Under the pieces are notes generated by a model. The model saw only the letters and a program-made list of their open reading frames with translations. It was not told where the DNA came from and did not search any database. The position numbers and the translations under genes are program-made. From positions 129,446 through 193,445 of the forward strand of contig NZ_JAGIBD010000007.1 in NCBI RefSeq assembly GCF_017744555.1: a DNA stretch of 64,000 bases, given 5' to 3'. Numbering within the stretch: position 1 is the first letter of the stretch; the number at the start of each line of letters is the position of its first letter. Shown here piece after piece: positions 43,601 through 50,964 of the stretch. The stretch is from Cellulomonas sp. GTDB taxonomy: Bacteria; Actinomycetota; Actinomycetes; Actinomycetales; Cellulomonadaceae.

Positions 43601-43652
43601 CCGCACAACGGTCACAGGCCGCGGAGTCCGTCACTCGGATCCGCGGCCTTTC
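43532..43652 (+). promoter_or_regulatory. Transcription attenuator of whiB7
   Basis: Four segments can pair alternately. Segment 1, GGCGGAG (43532-43538, plus TCGCA 43542-43546), pairs with segment 2, CTCCGCC (43574-43580, plus TGCGA 43569-43573). Segment 2 (ACTCCGC, 43573-43579) can instead pair with segment 3 (GCGGAGT, 43621-43627). Segment 3 (AGGCCGCGGA, 43616-43625) pairs perfectly with segment 4 (TCCGCGGCCT, 43640-43649), followed by TTTCTCATT, giving a textbook terminator. A small hairpin GACCG-cacaa-CGGTC (43599-43613) lies between. Segments 1 and 2 are inside the uORF. Confidence 0.72.
43616..43652 (+). terminator. Intrinsic terminator within the whiB7 leader
   Basis: A 10-bp perfect stem (43616-43625/43640-43649) extended by TCCG/CGGA inside the loop, then TTTCTCATT. 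It lies 80 bases upstream of the whiB7 start, so it must be bypassed for expression. Confidence 0.8.
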
Positions 43653-43732
43653 TCATTCCTCCCGATGACGGGGGAGCGAGTCGGTCCCGGTCCGGAACCA
43701 TCGCTCACCCGCAAGGACATCAGGAGGACATC

Positions 43733-44086
43733 GTGCGGCTCACGACGCTGCTCGACACCGTGAACCAGGGCGGATCCGGCCCTTGGCCCCTCACGGGCAG
43801 CACCGCGACCACCGACGACCGTCAGCAGTTCGACCAGCTGCTCGCCGACCTCATCCCGTGCCGCTCGAACGACCCCGAGCTCTGGTTCGCCGAGCAGACC
43901 GCGCAGGTCGAGGCGGCGAAGGCCCTGTGCCGGGAGTGCCCGCTCATCGACGGCTGCCTCGCCGGCGCCATCGAGAGGGCCGAGCCGTGGGGTGTCTGGG
44001 GCGGTCAGGTGTTCATCGGCGGTGTGGTCGTCCCGACCAAGCGTGGTCGGGGCCGGCCGCGGAAGAACCCGGTCGTCGCAGCCTGA
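43733..44086 (+). CDS. whiB7: WhiB7-type Fe-S transcriptional regulator
   Basis: 117 residues. The four cluster cysteines are in ADLIPCRSNDPELWF and ALCRECPLIDGC (C...CxxC...C). The turn motif EPWGVWGGQVF follows, and then the C-terminal AT-hook KRGRGRPRKN that marks the WhiB7 subgroup. WhiB7 binds the primary sigma factor and turns on intrinsic antibiotic-resistance genes. AGGAGG (43722-43727) lies five bases before GTG 43733. The roughly 25 residues before the first conserved part (GGSGPWPLTGSTATT) are longer than in M. tuberculosis. Expression is probably set by the leader attenuator and by autoactivation. Confidence 0.95.
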   Translation: MRLTTLLDTVNQGGSGPWPLTGSTATTDDRQQFDQLLADLIPCRSNDPELWFAEQTAQVEAAKALCRECPLIDGCLAGAIERAEPWGVWGGQVFIGGVVVPTKRGRGRPRKNPVVAA

Positions 44087-44125
44087 CGCCACGGGTCCCG
44101 GGCCCCCGCCCGGGACCAGGGCGTC
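44085..44125 (+). terminator. Terminator after whiB7
   Basis: GGTCCCGGGC (44094-44103) pairs with GCCCGGGACC (44108-44117). The outer GACGCC/GGCGTC (44085-44090/44120-44125) extends the stem. It starts within the whiB7 stop codon. Confidence 0.8.
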
Positions 44126-44128
44126 GGT

Positions 44129-45181
44129 TCATGTCGACACATGCGCACCCGCCGGGACGGCGGGCAGGGCGGTGCACCCGCAGTCGGGGTGCACCGCCCA
44201 CGTGCGTCTGCGGGGGACGACGTCGGGCAGCCCCACCTCGAACGTCACGCCGCGCAGGTGCGACGACGTGCCGCCGAGGTGACCGAGCACCGCGGCGGCG
44301 CCCAGCGCGGCGCACACGCCCGCCACGGTCCCGACCTCGCCGGGCCCGGTGTCCGGACCGACGGCCGGCGCAGACGGGTCGCCGAGCAGCTGGGCCACGA
44401 GGATCGGCCACGCGGGGTCGGCGTCGGTGCGGTGCAGGTCGAGGCACCGCAGGCAAGGGCCGTCGCCGGGGACGACGAGCGGCCCGACGACCGCGTCCGC
44501 CTCCCGCACGACGATCGAGAGGTGCGGCGTCGCCGACGAGAGCAGGACGGGGGCGCGGCCCGGGTCCGCGGCGGACCGTTCGACGAGCACGAGCACGTCG
44601 GGCTCCTGCGTGCTGTCGACGCGGACGTGCGGGGCGACGTCCCGCAGCACACGCGTCGCGACCTGCTCGCGGACGGAACCGACGTCGCCCCAGCGGTAGC
44701 CGCCGGGTCCCACGTCGTCGGACCGGACGGGGCGCGGGTCGTCGAGCAGGACCGTGCCGACGCCCGCGGCGGCGAGTGCGACCGCGACGCCCAGCCCGGT
44801 AGGACCCAGGCCCATCACGCCCACGGTGCGACGAGAGCGGCCGGCCACGACGTCGGCACCGTCGGCGCGCGGACGCAGCAGCGACCACGTGGCCGCCTCG
44901 GGTGCCGCGGGACCCGGCCGGGCCCGACCGGCAGGATCGGTGTCGGTCAGCCGTGCCTCGTCGAGCAGTGCGACGAGCGTCGAGACACGCCCCGGGTCCG
45001 CCCCGCTGCGGCGGGCCGCCGTCGGCAGGGCGGCCAGGTCGGTGCGTTCGTCGACCGACAGCAGGAGGCGGCACTCGGCGGGGGTCAGGTCGGTCAGCCG
45101 GACCGCCCAGCGCGCGTCGGTCCCCACCTGGACCTCGGTGTCCCCGCGGCGCAGCACCCGCAGACCCGGTCGCAGTCGCAT
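44129..45181 (-). CDS. ThiF/E1-like protein (TOMM cyclodehydratase-related), orphan
   Basis: 350 residues. The first 90 (RVLRRGDTEVQVGTDARWAV, ECRLLLSVDER) look like the winged-helix leader-binding domain found in RiPP enzymes. A Rossmann fold follows, with VGVMGLGPTGLGVAVALAAA and LLDDPRPVRSDDVGP. A zinc site is suggested by PCLRCLDLHR and HPDCGC. Annotation tools often call such proteins bacteriocin cyclodehydratase-like, yet no YcaO, precursor peptide or transporter is nearby. It sits in the conserved uvrD2-whiB7 block, so a housekeeping role is likelier. ATG 45181 is chosen for the adjacent GGAGGG. It is convergent with whiB7. Confidence 0.78.
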   Translation of the reverse strand: MRLRPGLRVLRRGDTEVQVGTDARWAVRLTDLTPAECRLLLSVDERTDLAALPTAARRSGADPGRVSTLVALLDEARLTDTDPAGRARPGPAAPEAATWSLLRPRADGADVVAGRSRRTVGVMGLGPTGLGVAVALAAAGVGTVLLDDPRPVRSDDVGPGGYRWGDVGSVREQVATRVLRDVAPHVRVDSTQEPDVLVLVERSAADPGRAPVLLSSATPHLSIVVREADAVVGPLVVPGDGPCLRCLDLHRTDADPAWPILVAQLLGDPSAPAVGPDTGPGEVGTVAGVCAALGAAAVLGHLGGTSSHLRGVTFEVGLPDVVPRRRTWAVHPDCGCTALPAVPAGAHVST

Positions 45182-45270
45182 GCACCCTCCTCGATGTCCG
45201 CGCCACTCTGACAGCGCCCGGACGGCCGTGCGCCGGGATGTCCACAGGTCGCGCGACCCCAGGCACACCT

Positions 45271-45304
45271 CAGGGGGCACCGTCGACGACGACGGTGCCC
45301 CCTG
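45271..45304 (-). terminator. Strong terminator after the DUF5679 gene
   Basis: A perfect 15-bp stem (45271-45285/45290-45304) with a four-base loop, 25 bases past the small zinc-ribbon gene. It separates that gene from the E1-like gene. Confidence 0.85.
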
Positions 45305-45328
45305 ACGGACGACGTGCTGCGGTGGTGC

Positions 45329-45487
45329 TCAGGCCTTGCCGAGGATCCGGTTGAGCTTGGTGCCGCAGACCGGACACGTGGCCTTCGCCATGCGACGACC
45401 GGACTCGGAGACGACGACCTCGCCCTCCGCCTCGCGCTTCTCCTTGCACTTCACGCAGTAGAACTCACCCGCGTACGTCTCGGCCAT
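45329..45487 (-). CDS. Small zinc-ribbon protein (DUF5679-like)
   Basis: A 52-residue protein with two CxxC knuckles, GEFYCVKCKEKRE and KATCPVCGTKLNR, 26 residues apart. It is a complete minimal zinc ribbon rich in Lys/Glu, widespread and uncharacterised in actinobacteria. GAGGG seven bases before ATG 45487 supports the start. Its own terminator makes it a monocistronic unit, and it is divergent from the YgjP-like gene across 195 bases that hold only promoters. Confidence 0.85.
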   Translation of the reverse strand: MAETYAGEFYCVKCKEKREAEGEVVVSESGRRMAKATCPVCGTKLNRILGKA

Positions 45488-45682
45488 GGTGCCCTCCCTC
45501 GGTGTCGTGCACCGGTCCGGGACAACCGCCGGCCGGCGGCCGGGCATGGTCGTCACCGACGCGCCCGCGCGCGTCCACAGTAGTGGCGCAGGGTGCGCCG
45601 GACGCGTGATCACGCGGCGGCGCGCCGCGCGTCGGTCGGGTGAAGCGCGCTGCGCGTGGGCGCCTGGCGCTAGCGTGCACCT

Positions 45683-46399
45683 GTGCAGCCGTCCACGCAC
45701 GACCTGTCCCAGGTCGAGGTCCGCCGTTCACGCAAGCGCGTGCGCACGGTCACGGCCTGGCGCGAGGGCGAGCGCACCATCGTCGCCATCCCGGCGCGGT
45801 TCACGCATGCGCAGGAGCGCGAGTGGGTCCGCCGGATGCTCGCGCGGCTCGCCGCCCAGGAGCGCAGGCGGCGGCCGTCGGACACCGAGCTGGCGTCGCG
45901 CGCCACCGAGCTGTCGGCCCGGTACCTCGGCGGACGGGCGGTCCCGACCAGCGTCACCTGGTCCACCAACCAGGGGCGGCGCTGGGGGTCGTGCACGCCG
46001 ACGGACGGCACCATCCGCATCTCCGACCGGGTCCGCGGCATGCCGCGGTGGGTGCTCGACTACGTGCTGCTGCACGAGCTCAACCACCTGCTGCACGCGG
46101 GTCACGGCCCGGACTTCTGGGCCGAGCTCGAGGGGTACCCGCGCACGCAGCGCGCCCGGGGCTTCCTCGAGGGGTACGCGTTCGCCGGAGAGCCCGCCAC
46201 CGGGCGTGGCGGCGAGGGGCCCCCGCCCGCCGATGCGCGCGAGGGCGAGGACGACGTGTTCGAGGACGACGTGGCCGGCGAGCTGGACGACGTGCTCGGC
46301 GGCATCGACGGTGGCCCGGAGGTCGTCGACGTGCTCGGCGGGATCACGGACGACGCCGAGGTCGTCGACGTGGTGGCGCAGGTCGACGCAGGGCGCTGA
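45683..46399 (+). CDS. YgjP/SprT-like metallopeptidase with acidic tail
   Basis: 238 residues. The YgjP-type core has VEVRRSRKRVRTVTAWREGE, TNQGRRWGSCTPTDGTIRIS and the zinc site YVLLHELNHLLHAGHGPDFW (HExxHx8H). The last 55 residues are acidic with repeated DDVLGGI/VVDVLGGI units, unlike E. coli YgjP, and probably unstructured. TAGCGT (45671-45676) stands six bases before GTG 45683, so translation is probably leaderless. The stop codon lies inside a 31-bp tandem repeat. The biological substrate is unknown. Confidence 0.88.
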   Translation: MQPSTHDLSQVEVRRSRKRVRTVTAWREGERTIVAIPARFTHAQEREWVRRMLARLAAQERRRRPSDTELASRATELSARYLGGRAVPTSVTWSTNQGRRWGSCTPTDGTIRISDRVRGMPRWVLDYVLLHELNHLLHAGHGPDFWAELEGYPRTQRARGFLEGYAFAGEPATGRGGEGPPPADAREGEDDVFEDDVAGELDDVLGGIDGGPEVVDVLGGITDDAEVVDVVAQVDAGR

Positions 46400-46467
46400 A
46401 CCGGTGGCGCCGGTCGACGCAGGCCGCTGAACCGGTGGCGCCGGTCGACGCAGGCCGCTGAACCGGT
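46370..46467 (+). repeat. 31-bp tandem repeats spanning the stop of the YgjP-like gene
   Basis: Two identical 31-bp units (46395-46425 and 46426-46456) begin GCTGAACCGGTGGCGCC. They are flanked by a partial copy downstream (46457-46467) and a diverged one upstream inside the coding sequence (46370-46394). Each unit contains a TGA and the inverted repeat ACCGG-N5-CCGGT. It looks like duplication of the gene's own 3' end between two convergent genes. Confidence 0.85.
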
Positions 46468-46501
46468 CGTCGCTCGGCCCTGTCCCGCGGCCGGCCGTCG
46501 G

Positions 46502-47983
46502 TCAGGCGTCTTTGCTGGTGCCTGATCCGTCCGTGCCCCGCCCGGTGTCCGTGCCGTCGGTATCCGTGCCGTCGGTATCCGAGCCTTCCAGCCCCACCCC
46601 CCGCGCACCGGGGTCCTCGCCGAAGATCTCGGCGAGCGCCCGGTCGACGTCGGCCGGCTCGTCGACCGCGGCGGCGCCCGGAGCGGCATAGCCGGTCGGG
46701 TCGTCGAGGTCCTCCTTGCCGGGCAGCAGGTCGGGGTGGGCCCAGACGGCGTCGCGCGCCTCCGGGCCGGACTCGCGCGTGATCTGCGCCCACAGGGCTG
46801 CCGCGTCGCGGAGCCGGCGGGGGCGGAGCTCGAGCCCGACGAGGCTCGCGAACGTCTGCTCGGCGGGTCCGCCCGCGGCGCGGCGGCGCCGCACCATCTC
46901 GCGCAGCGCGACCGTGTGGGGCAGGTGCGGCAGCGCTGCGGCGGCGGTGACCTCGTCGACCCAGCCCTCGACGAGCGCGAGCGCGGTCTCGAGCCGTTCG
47001 AGGGCCGCCTTCTGCTCCGGGGTCGTGTGCGGGGCGAACACGCCGCTCGACATCGCGGCCTGCAGGGCGGCGGCATCGGTGGGGTCGACCGAGCGGACGG
47101 CCTCCTCGAGCTGGTCGGCGTCGATCGTGATGCCGCGCGCGTACGTCTCGACGGTGCCGAACAGGTGCGCGCGCAGCCACGGGACGTGCGTGAACAGCCG
47201 GGTCGCGGCGGACTCGCGCAGCGCGAGGAACAGGCGGACCTCGTCGGCGGGGGCGTCGAGGCCCTCGGCGAACGCGTCGACGTTGGCCGGGACGAGCGCC
47301 GGGGTCGGTGTCGAGACGAGCGGGAGCCCGACGTCGGTGGTGCCGAAGACCTCGCGGGCGAGCGTGCCGGCGCCCTGGCCGACCTGCATGCCGAACACGG
47401 CGGACCCGAGCCGGCGCAGCAGCTGCGTGGCGTCGATGCCGCCGGGCAGGGCGGGGGCGTCGGCCGGCAGGCTCGAGCCGAGCGCGCCGACGAGCGCGGC
47501 CGACAGCGACGTCGCGATGGGCTCCGTGAGCGTGCGCCACGTCGGCAGGGTCGCCTCGACCCACTCGGCGCGGTTCCACGCACCGGGCGTCACGGCGGCC
47601 GGCGGCAGGTCGGTGGCGGCGTCGAGCCACAGCTCGGCGGCCGCGAACGCGTCGCGGACCTGACGCACCTGCTCGGCGGTCAGCGACGGGTCGCCGCCCG
47701 TCGCGGCCTGCTGGCGGGCCAGGTCGTGCGCCATCTGCCAGTTCACGGGCTGGTCGCCGGACAGCGCGAGCATGCGCTGCACCTGCGCGAACACCTGCTC
47801 GAGGGCGGCCGGGTCCGACGGGAGGCCCGAGGCCTCGGCCATCGCGGCCGGGTCGATGCCGCGCGCCTGCAGCTCGCGGATCGCGTCCTGCGCGCCGTCG
47901 CCGAGCACGGCCCGCAACATCTGCTCCCAGGCGGGGACGTCCGACCCGCCGGGGTCCGGCGTGGCGGGGTTGTCGGGGCTCAC
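46502..47983 (-). CDS. DUF2342 protein annotated as zinc-dependent metalloprotease
   Basis: 493 residues, mainly helical. It has the recognised family run LVEGWVDEVTAAAALPHLPH, then ALREMVRRRRAAGGPAEQTF and LVGLELRPRRLRDAAALW. No HExxH is visible, so the protease label rests only on family assignment. The C-terminus carries a short repeat of GTDTD, encoded by 15-bp repeats near 46540-46585. AGGAGGT four bases before GTG 47983 fixes the start; an Arg-rich extension to 48166 is noise. The equivalent lies next to a PDZ-Lon protease in mycobacteria, as here. Confidence 0.85.
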   Translation of the reverse strand: MSPDNPATPDPGGSDVPAWEQMLRAVLGDGAQDAIRELQARGIDPAAMAEASGLPSDPAALEQVFAQVQRMLALSGDQPVNWQMAHDLARQQAATGGDPSLTAEQVRQVRDAFAAAELWLDAATDLPPAAVTPGAWNRAEWVEATLPTWRTLTEPIATSLSAALVGALGSSLPADAPALPGGIDATQLLRRLGSAVFGMQVGQGAGTLAREVFGTTDVGLPLVSTPTPALVPANVDAFAEGLDAPADEVRLFLALRESAATRLFTHVPWLRAHLFGTVETYARGITIDADQLEEAVRSVDPTDAAALQAAMSSGVFAPHTTPEQKAALERLETALALVEGWVDEVTAAAALPHLPHTVALREMVRRRRAAGGPAEQTFASLVGLELRPRRLRDAAALWAQITRESGPEARDAVWAHPDLLPGKEDLDDPTGYAAPGAAAVDEPADVDRALAEIFGEDPGARGVGLEGSDTDGTDTDGTDTGRGTDGSGTSKDA

Positions 47984-48048
47984 GGAAACCTCCTGCGACG
48001 ATGGGGTCCGGCTGCGACCACGGTAACCGCGCAGCCCAGGAACGGGGC

Positions 48049-49110
48049 ATGGTGGTCGGACAGGTTCGCTCAGGGCGCACGGAGGTCGTCGCCGACGACG
48101 CCTTCGTGCTCGTCGTCGGCCGCGGACCCGTCGCCGCCGCCGTCGCCGCGGCCTGGTCCGACGCACCCAGGCGGGTCGAGACGCTCGACGAGGTGCCCAC
48201 CACCGAACCTCAGGCGGCGCTCGCCGGTGCCGACGTGGTCGTGCTCGTCGCCCACCCCGGCGACCTGCGGGAGGTCATCGGCCGGCCGGCGCGCGAGCGC
48301 CAGGCGGAGGTCGTCGCTCACACCCAGCGCACACTCGCGGCCGCCCGCGCGGCGAAGGTCCGGCACGTCGTCGTCGTGACGTCCGCCGTGGTGCACGGCG
48401 CGTGGCCCGAGCGGCCCGTGGTCCGGGACGGCGACCCCCTGCACCGCGGCGCCGACGACCAGCAGGACGGGCTCGTCGGGGACCTGCTCGCGGTCGAGGC
48501 GGTCGTCGCGCGGTCCGGGCGGCGGCGGACGCCGCTGGTCACGGTGCTGCGTCCGGCGCCGATCGTGGGGGCCGGGGTCGACACGTTCGTCACGCGCCAC
48601 TTCGAGGCGCCGCGGCTGCTGACCGTGCGCGGCGCGACGCGGCAGTGGCAGTTCGTGCACGTGGACGACGTGGCGTCCGCCGCGCGGTTCGCGGTCGAGC
48701 ACGGGCTCACAGGCGCACTGACCGTGGGCGCGGTCGACGTGCTGGAGCCGCCGCAGGTCGAGGCTGCGGCCGGCATGCGGCGGGTCGAGCTCGCGGCGAC
48801 GACCGCGTTCGGGACGGCCGAGCGGCTCCACCGCGTCGGGGTGCTGCCCGCGCCGGCCGCGGAGCTCGCGTTCGTCGTCTACCCGTGGACCGTGGCCGCG
48901 GACCGGCTCCGGGCCGCCGGCTGGGAGGCGCAGTGGTCGAGCGCCGCGTGCCTCGACCTGCTGCTCGAGGGGGTGCAGGGCCGGGTCGCCGTCGCGGGCC
49001 GGCGGCTCGGCGCACGCGACGCCGCGGCGCTCGGTGCCGCCGGGGCGGCGGTCGCGGTCATCGGCACGGCGGCGGTCTGGCGGCAGGCCCGCGCGCGGCG
49101 CGGACGCTGA
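48049..49110 (+). CDS. NAD-dependent epimerase/dehydratase-like protein
   Basis: 353 residues. An atypical Rossmann start (AFVLVVGRGPVAAAVAAAWS) is followed by ADVVVLVAHPGDLREVIG, the strand HVVVVTSAVVHGA and TVLRPAPIVGAG, then QFVHVDDVASAARFA. These are extended-SDR landmarks, but the YxxxK catalytic pair is not evident. It is therefore more likely an NAD-binding or regulatory SDR than an active epimerase. A hydrophobic C-terminal helix (AAALGAAGAAVAVIGTAAVW) may anchor it in the membrane. ATG 48049 follows ACGGGG; a start at 48001 is also open. Confidence 0.75.
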   Translation: MVVGQVRSGRTEVVADDAFVLVVGRGPVAAAVAAAWSDAPRRVETLDEVPTTEPQAALAGADVVVLVAHPGDLREVIGRPARERQAEVVAHTQRTLAAARAAKVRHVVVVTSAVVHGAWPERPVVRDGDPLHRGADDQQDGLVGDLLAVEAVVARSGRRRTPLVTVLRPAPIVGAGVDTFVTRHFEAPRLLTVRGATRQWQFVHVDDVASAARFAVEHGLTGALTVGAVDVLEPPQVEAAAGMRRVELAATTAFGTAERLHRVGVLPAPAAELAFVVYPWTVAADRLRAAGWEAQWSSAACLDLLLEGVQGRVAVAGRRLGARDAAALGAAGAAVAVIGTAAVWRQARARRGR

Positions 49111-49152
49111 GCGCCGGCCGTGGCGGACAGGCACGTGGGGGATGATCGGGGG

Positions 49153-50262
49153 GTGCTCGACGAAAACGACCCGTTCGACGTCCCGCCGTACGAGCCGGAG
49201 CGGGTCAGCCCGCGCTCGCTGATGCTGTCCGTCGGCATGCTCGTCACCGCCGTGCTGCTCGCGCTCCTCGTCGTGCTGCCCACGCCGTACGCGGTGAACA
49301 GCCCCGGTCCGACGCGCGACGTGCTCGGCGAGCACGACGGCACGCCGCTCATCCAGATCTCCGGCGCCGAGACGTTCGACTCGACGGGCGAGCTGCGGCT
49401 GACGACGGTGTCCGGCACGGGTGGTCCGGGCTTCCCGTCGACGATCCTCGGCGCGCTGCAGGGCTGGTTGTCGCCGACGTCGGTCGTGCGGCCCGTCGAG
49501 GAGCTGTACCCGCCGGACGCGTCGCAGGAGCAGATCGACGAGGCGAACCAGGCCGAGATGGTGTCGTCGCAGGAGAACGCGAGCGTCGCGGCGCTCACCG
49601 AGCTGGGCTACGACGTGCCGGCCACGCTCGTCGTCGCCGGGACCGTCGAGGGCACCGACGCGGCGGACAAGGTGGAGAAGGGCGACGTCATCGTCGCGAT
49701 GAACGGCTCACCCGTGCCCGACTACCAGAGCCTCATCGACGACCTCGACGCCGTCACCGCGGGCGACACCATCACCCTCACGGTCACGCGGCACGGCCAG
49801 ACGGTCGACCTGCCGATCGTCACGGGGACGAAGGACGACGGCGGCGCGCAGATCGGCGTCTACATCGACCCGACGTTCGACATGCCCGTCGACGTGAAGA
49901 TCAGCATCGACGACATCGGCGGCCCGAGCGCCGGGACGATGTTCGCGCTCGGGATCATCGACAAGATGACCCCCGAGGACGAGGCGGCGGGCGTCGACAT
50001 CGCCGGCACCGGGACCATGGACGTGACGGGCGAGGTCGGCCCGATCGGCGGCATCCGGCAGAAGCTGGCCGGCGCGCGGCGGGACGGCGCCACGTGGTTC
50101 CTCGCGCCCGCGTCGAACTGCGACGAGGTCGTCGGGCACGTGCCCGACGGTCTGCATGTCGTGAAGATCTCGACCCTGCACGAGGCGCGCGAGGCGATGA
50201 CGGCCATCGGCGCCGGGACTGCCGGGTCGCTGCCGACCTGCACGTCGTCGACCGCGGGCTGA
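49153..50262 (+). CDS. PDZ/Lon-domain membrane-anchored serine protease (YlbL type)
   Basis: 369 residues. One N-terminal helix (LMLSVGMLVTAVLLALLVVL, about 23-42) leads to an outside PDZ domain (VEGTDAADKVEKGDVIVAMN). The Lon-type proteolytic domain follows, with the catalytic Ser in GGPSAGTMFALGII and the Lys in PIGGIRQKLAGARRDG. It matches B. subtilis YlbL and mycobacterial Rv3194c. GATGAT (49141-49146) lies six bases before GTG 49153, again a leaderless arrangement. It probably takes part in envelope protein quality control. Confidence 0.93.
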   Translation: MLDENDPFDVPPYEPERVSPRSLMLSVGMLVTAVLLALLVVLPTPYAVNSPGPTRDVLGEHDGTPLIQISGAETFDSTGELRLTTVSGTGGPGFPSTILGALQGWLSPTSVVRPVEELYPPDASQEQIDEANQAEMVSSQENASVAALTELGYDVPATLVVAGTVEGTDAADKVEKGDVIVAMNGSPVPDYQSLIDDLDAVTAGDTITLTVTRHGQTVDLPIVTGTKDDGGAQIGVYIDPTFDMPVDVKISIDDIGGPSAGTMFALGIIDKMTPEDEAAGVDIAGTGTMDVTGEVGPIGGIRQKLAGARRDGATWFLAPASNCDEVVGHVPDGLHVVKISTLHEAREAMTAIGAGTAGSLPTCTSSTAG

Positions 50263-50266
50263 CGCC

Positions 50267-50812
50267 TCAGTCGAACGTCGAGCGGACCGCTGCCACGAGC
50301 CCGGGGACGAGGTCCGGCCCCTGACCCACCTGGTCGTCCGTGTCGTGCGCGCGCGCCCGCACGGCGCACCACGACGGGCCGTCGCGGAGCGCTCCGACGG
50401 CGAGCCGGACGTCCTCGCGCTCGGGGTGCTGCAGCAGGTACTCAAGCGCGGCGTCGGGGTCCTCCGGCATGTCCGCCTCGGCGGCCGGGGGCAGCACGAC
50501 CCGCTCGACGGTGACCGCCATGCCGTCGACCGCGTCCGGCCAGGACAGCCCGGCGAGCAGCGACTCCAGGTCGGGCGCCGCGGGCAGGTCCTCCTGCTCG
50601 ACGGACGTCAGGTGCCACGCGTCGCCGGTCGCCGCCGCGAGCACCTCGGGCGTCAGCTGGGACGCCAGGCCGGGCTCGGCCTGCAGCGCGTGCTGCGTGC
50701 GGACCAGCGCGAACACCCGCACGGGGCCGTCCCAGCCGGCGGCGGCCACGTGGTGCTCGATCTCCTTGACCGCGTCGGCGAGCGCGGCGCGTGCGGCTTC
50801 CTCGTTCGTCAC
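50267..50812 (-). CDS. PPA1309-family protein
   Basis: A 181-residue soluble protein with the family signature: EIEHHVAAAGWDGPVRVFAL, RTQHALQAEPGLA, LTSVEQEDLP and the C-terminal GPSWCAVRARAHDTDDQV. It is conserved in actinobacteria between the PDZ-Lon and UPF0182 genes. The function is unknown. GTG 50812 starts MTNEEAARAAL. It is convergent with the protease gene, four bases apart, and divergent from the UPF0182 gene. Confidence 0.87.
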   Translation of the reverse strand: MTNEEAARAALADAVKEIEHHVAAAGWDGPVRVFALVRTQHALQAEPGLASQLTPEVLAAATGDAWHLTSVEQEDLPAAPDLESLLAGLSWPDAVDGMAVTVERVVLPPAAEADMPEDPDAALEYLLQHPEREDVRLAVGALRDGPSWCAVRARAHDTDDQVGQGPDLVPGLVAAVRSTFD

Positions 50813-50964
50813 GCGCCCATCGTCGCACCCGTGTGGGAACCTGGGTCGCGCCCGGCTCGTTCACGCTGCGAGCAGACCACCGCCCTGTGGTGGCCTGCCC
50901 GACGCGCCGGCTCACGCCGGTCGTGCCGCGATCCCCACCGTCGACGACGAGGACAGCCAGCACC

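Noticed and set aside
44129-45487. A thiazole/oxazole-modified peptide (TOMM) biosynthetic cluster
   Set aside because: Only one cyclodehydratase-related protein is present. No YcaO, dehydrogenase, precursor with a Cys/Ser/Thr-rich core or exporter is nearby, and the neighbours are conserved housekeeping genes.
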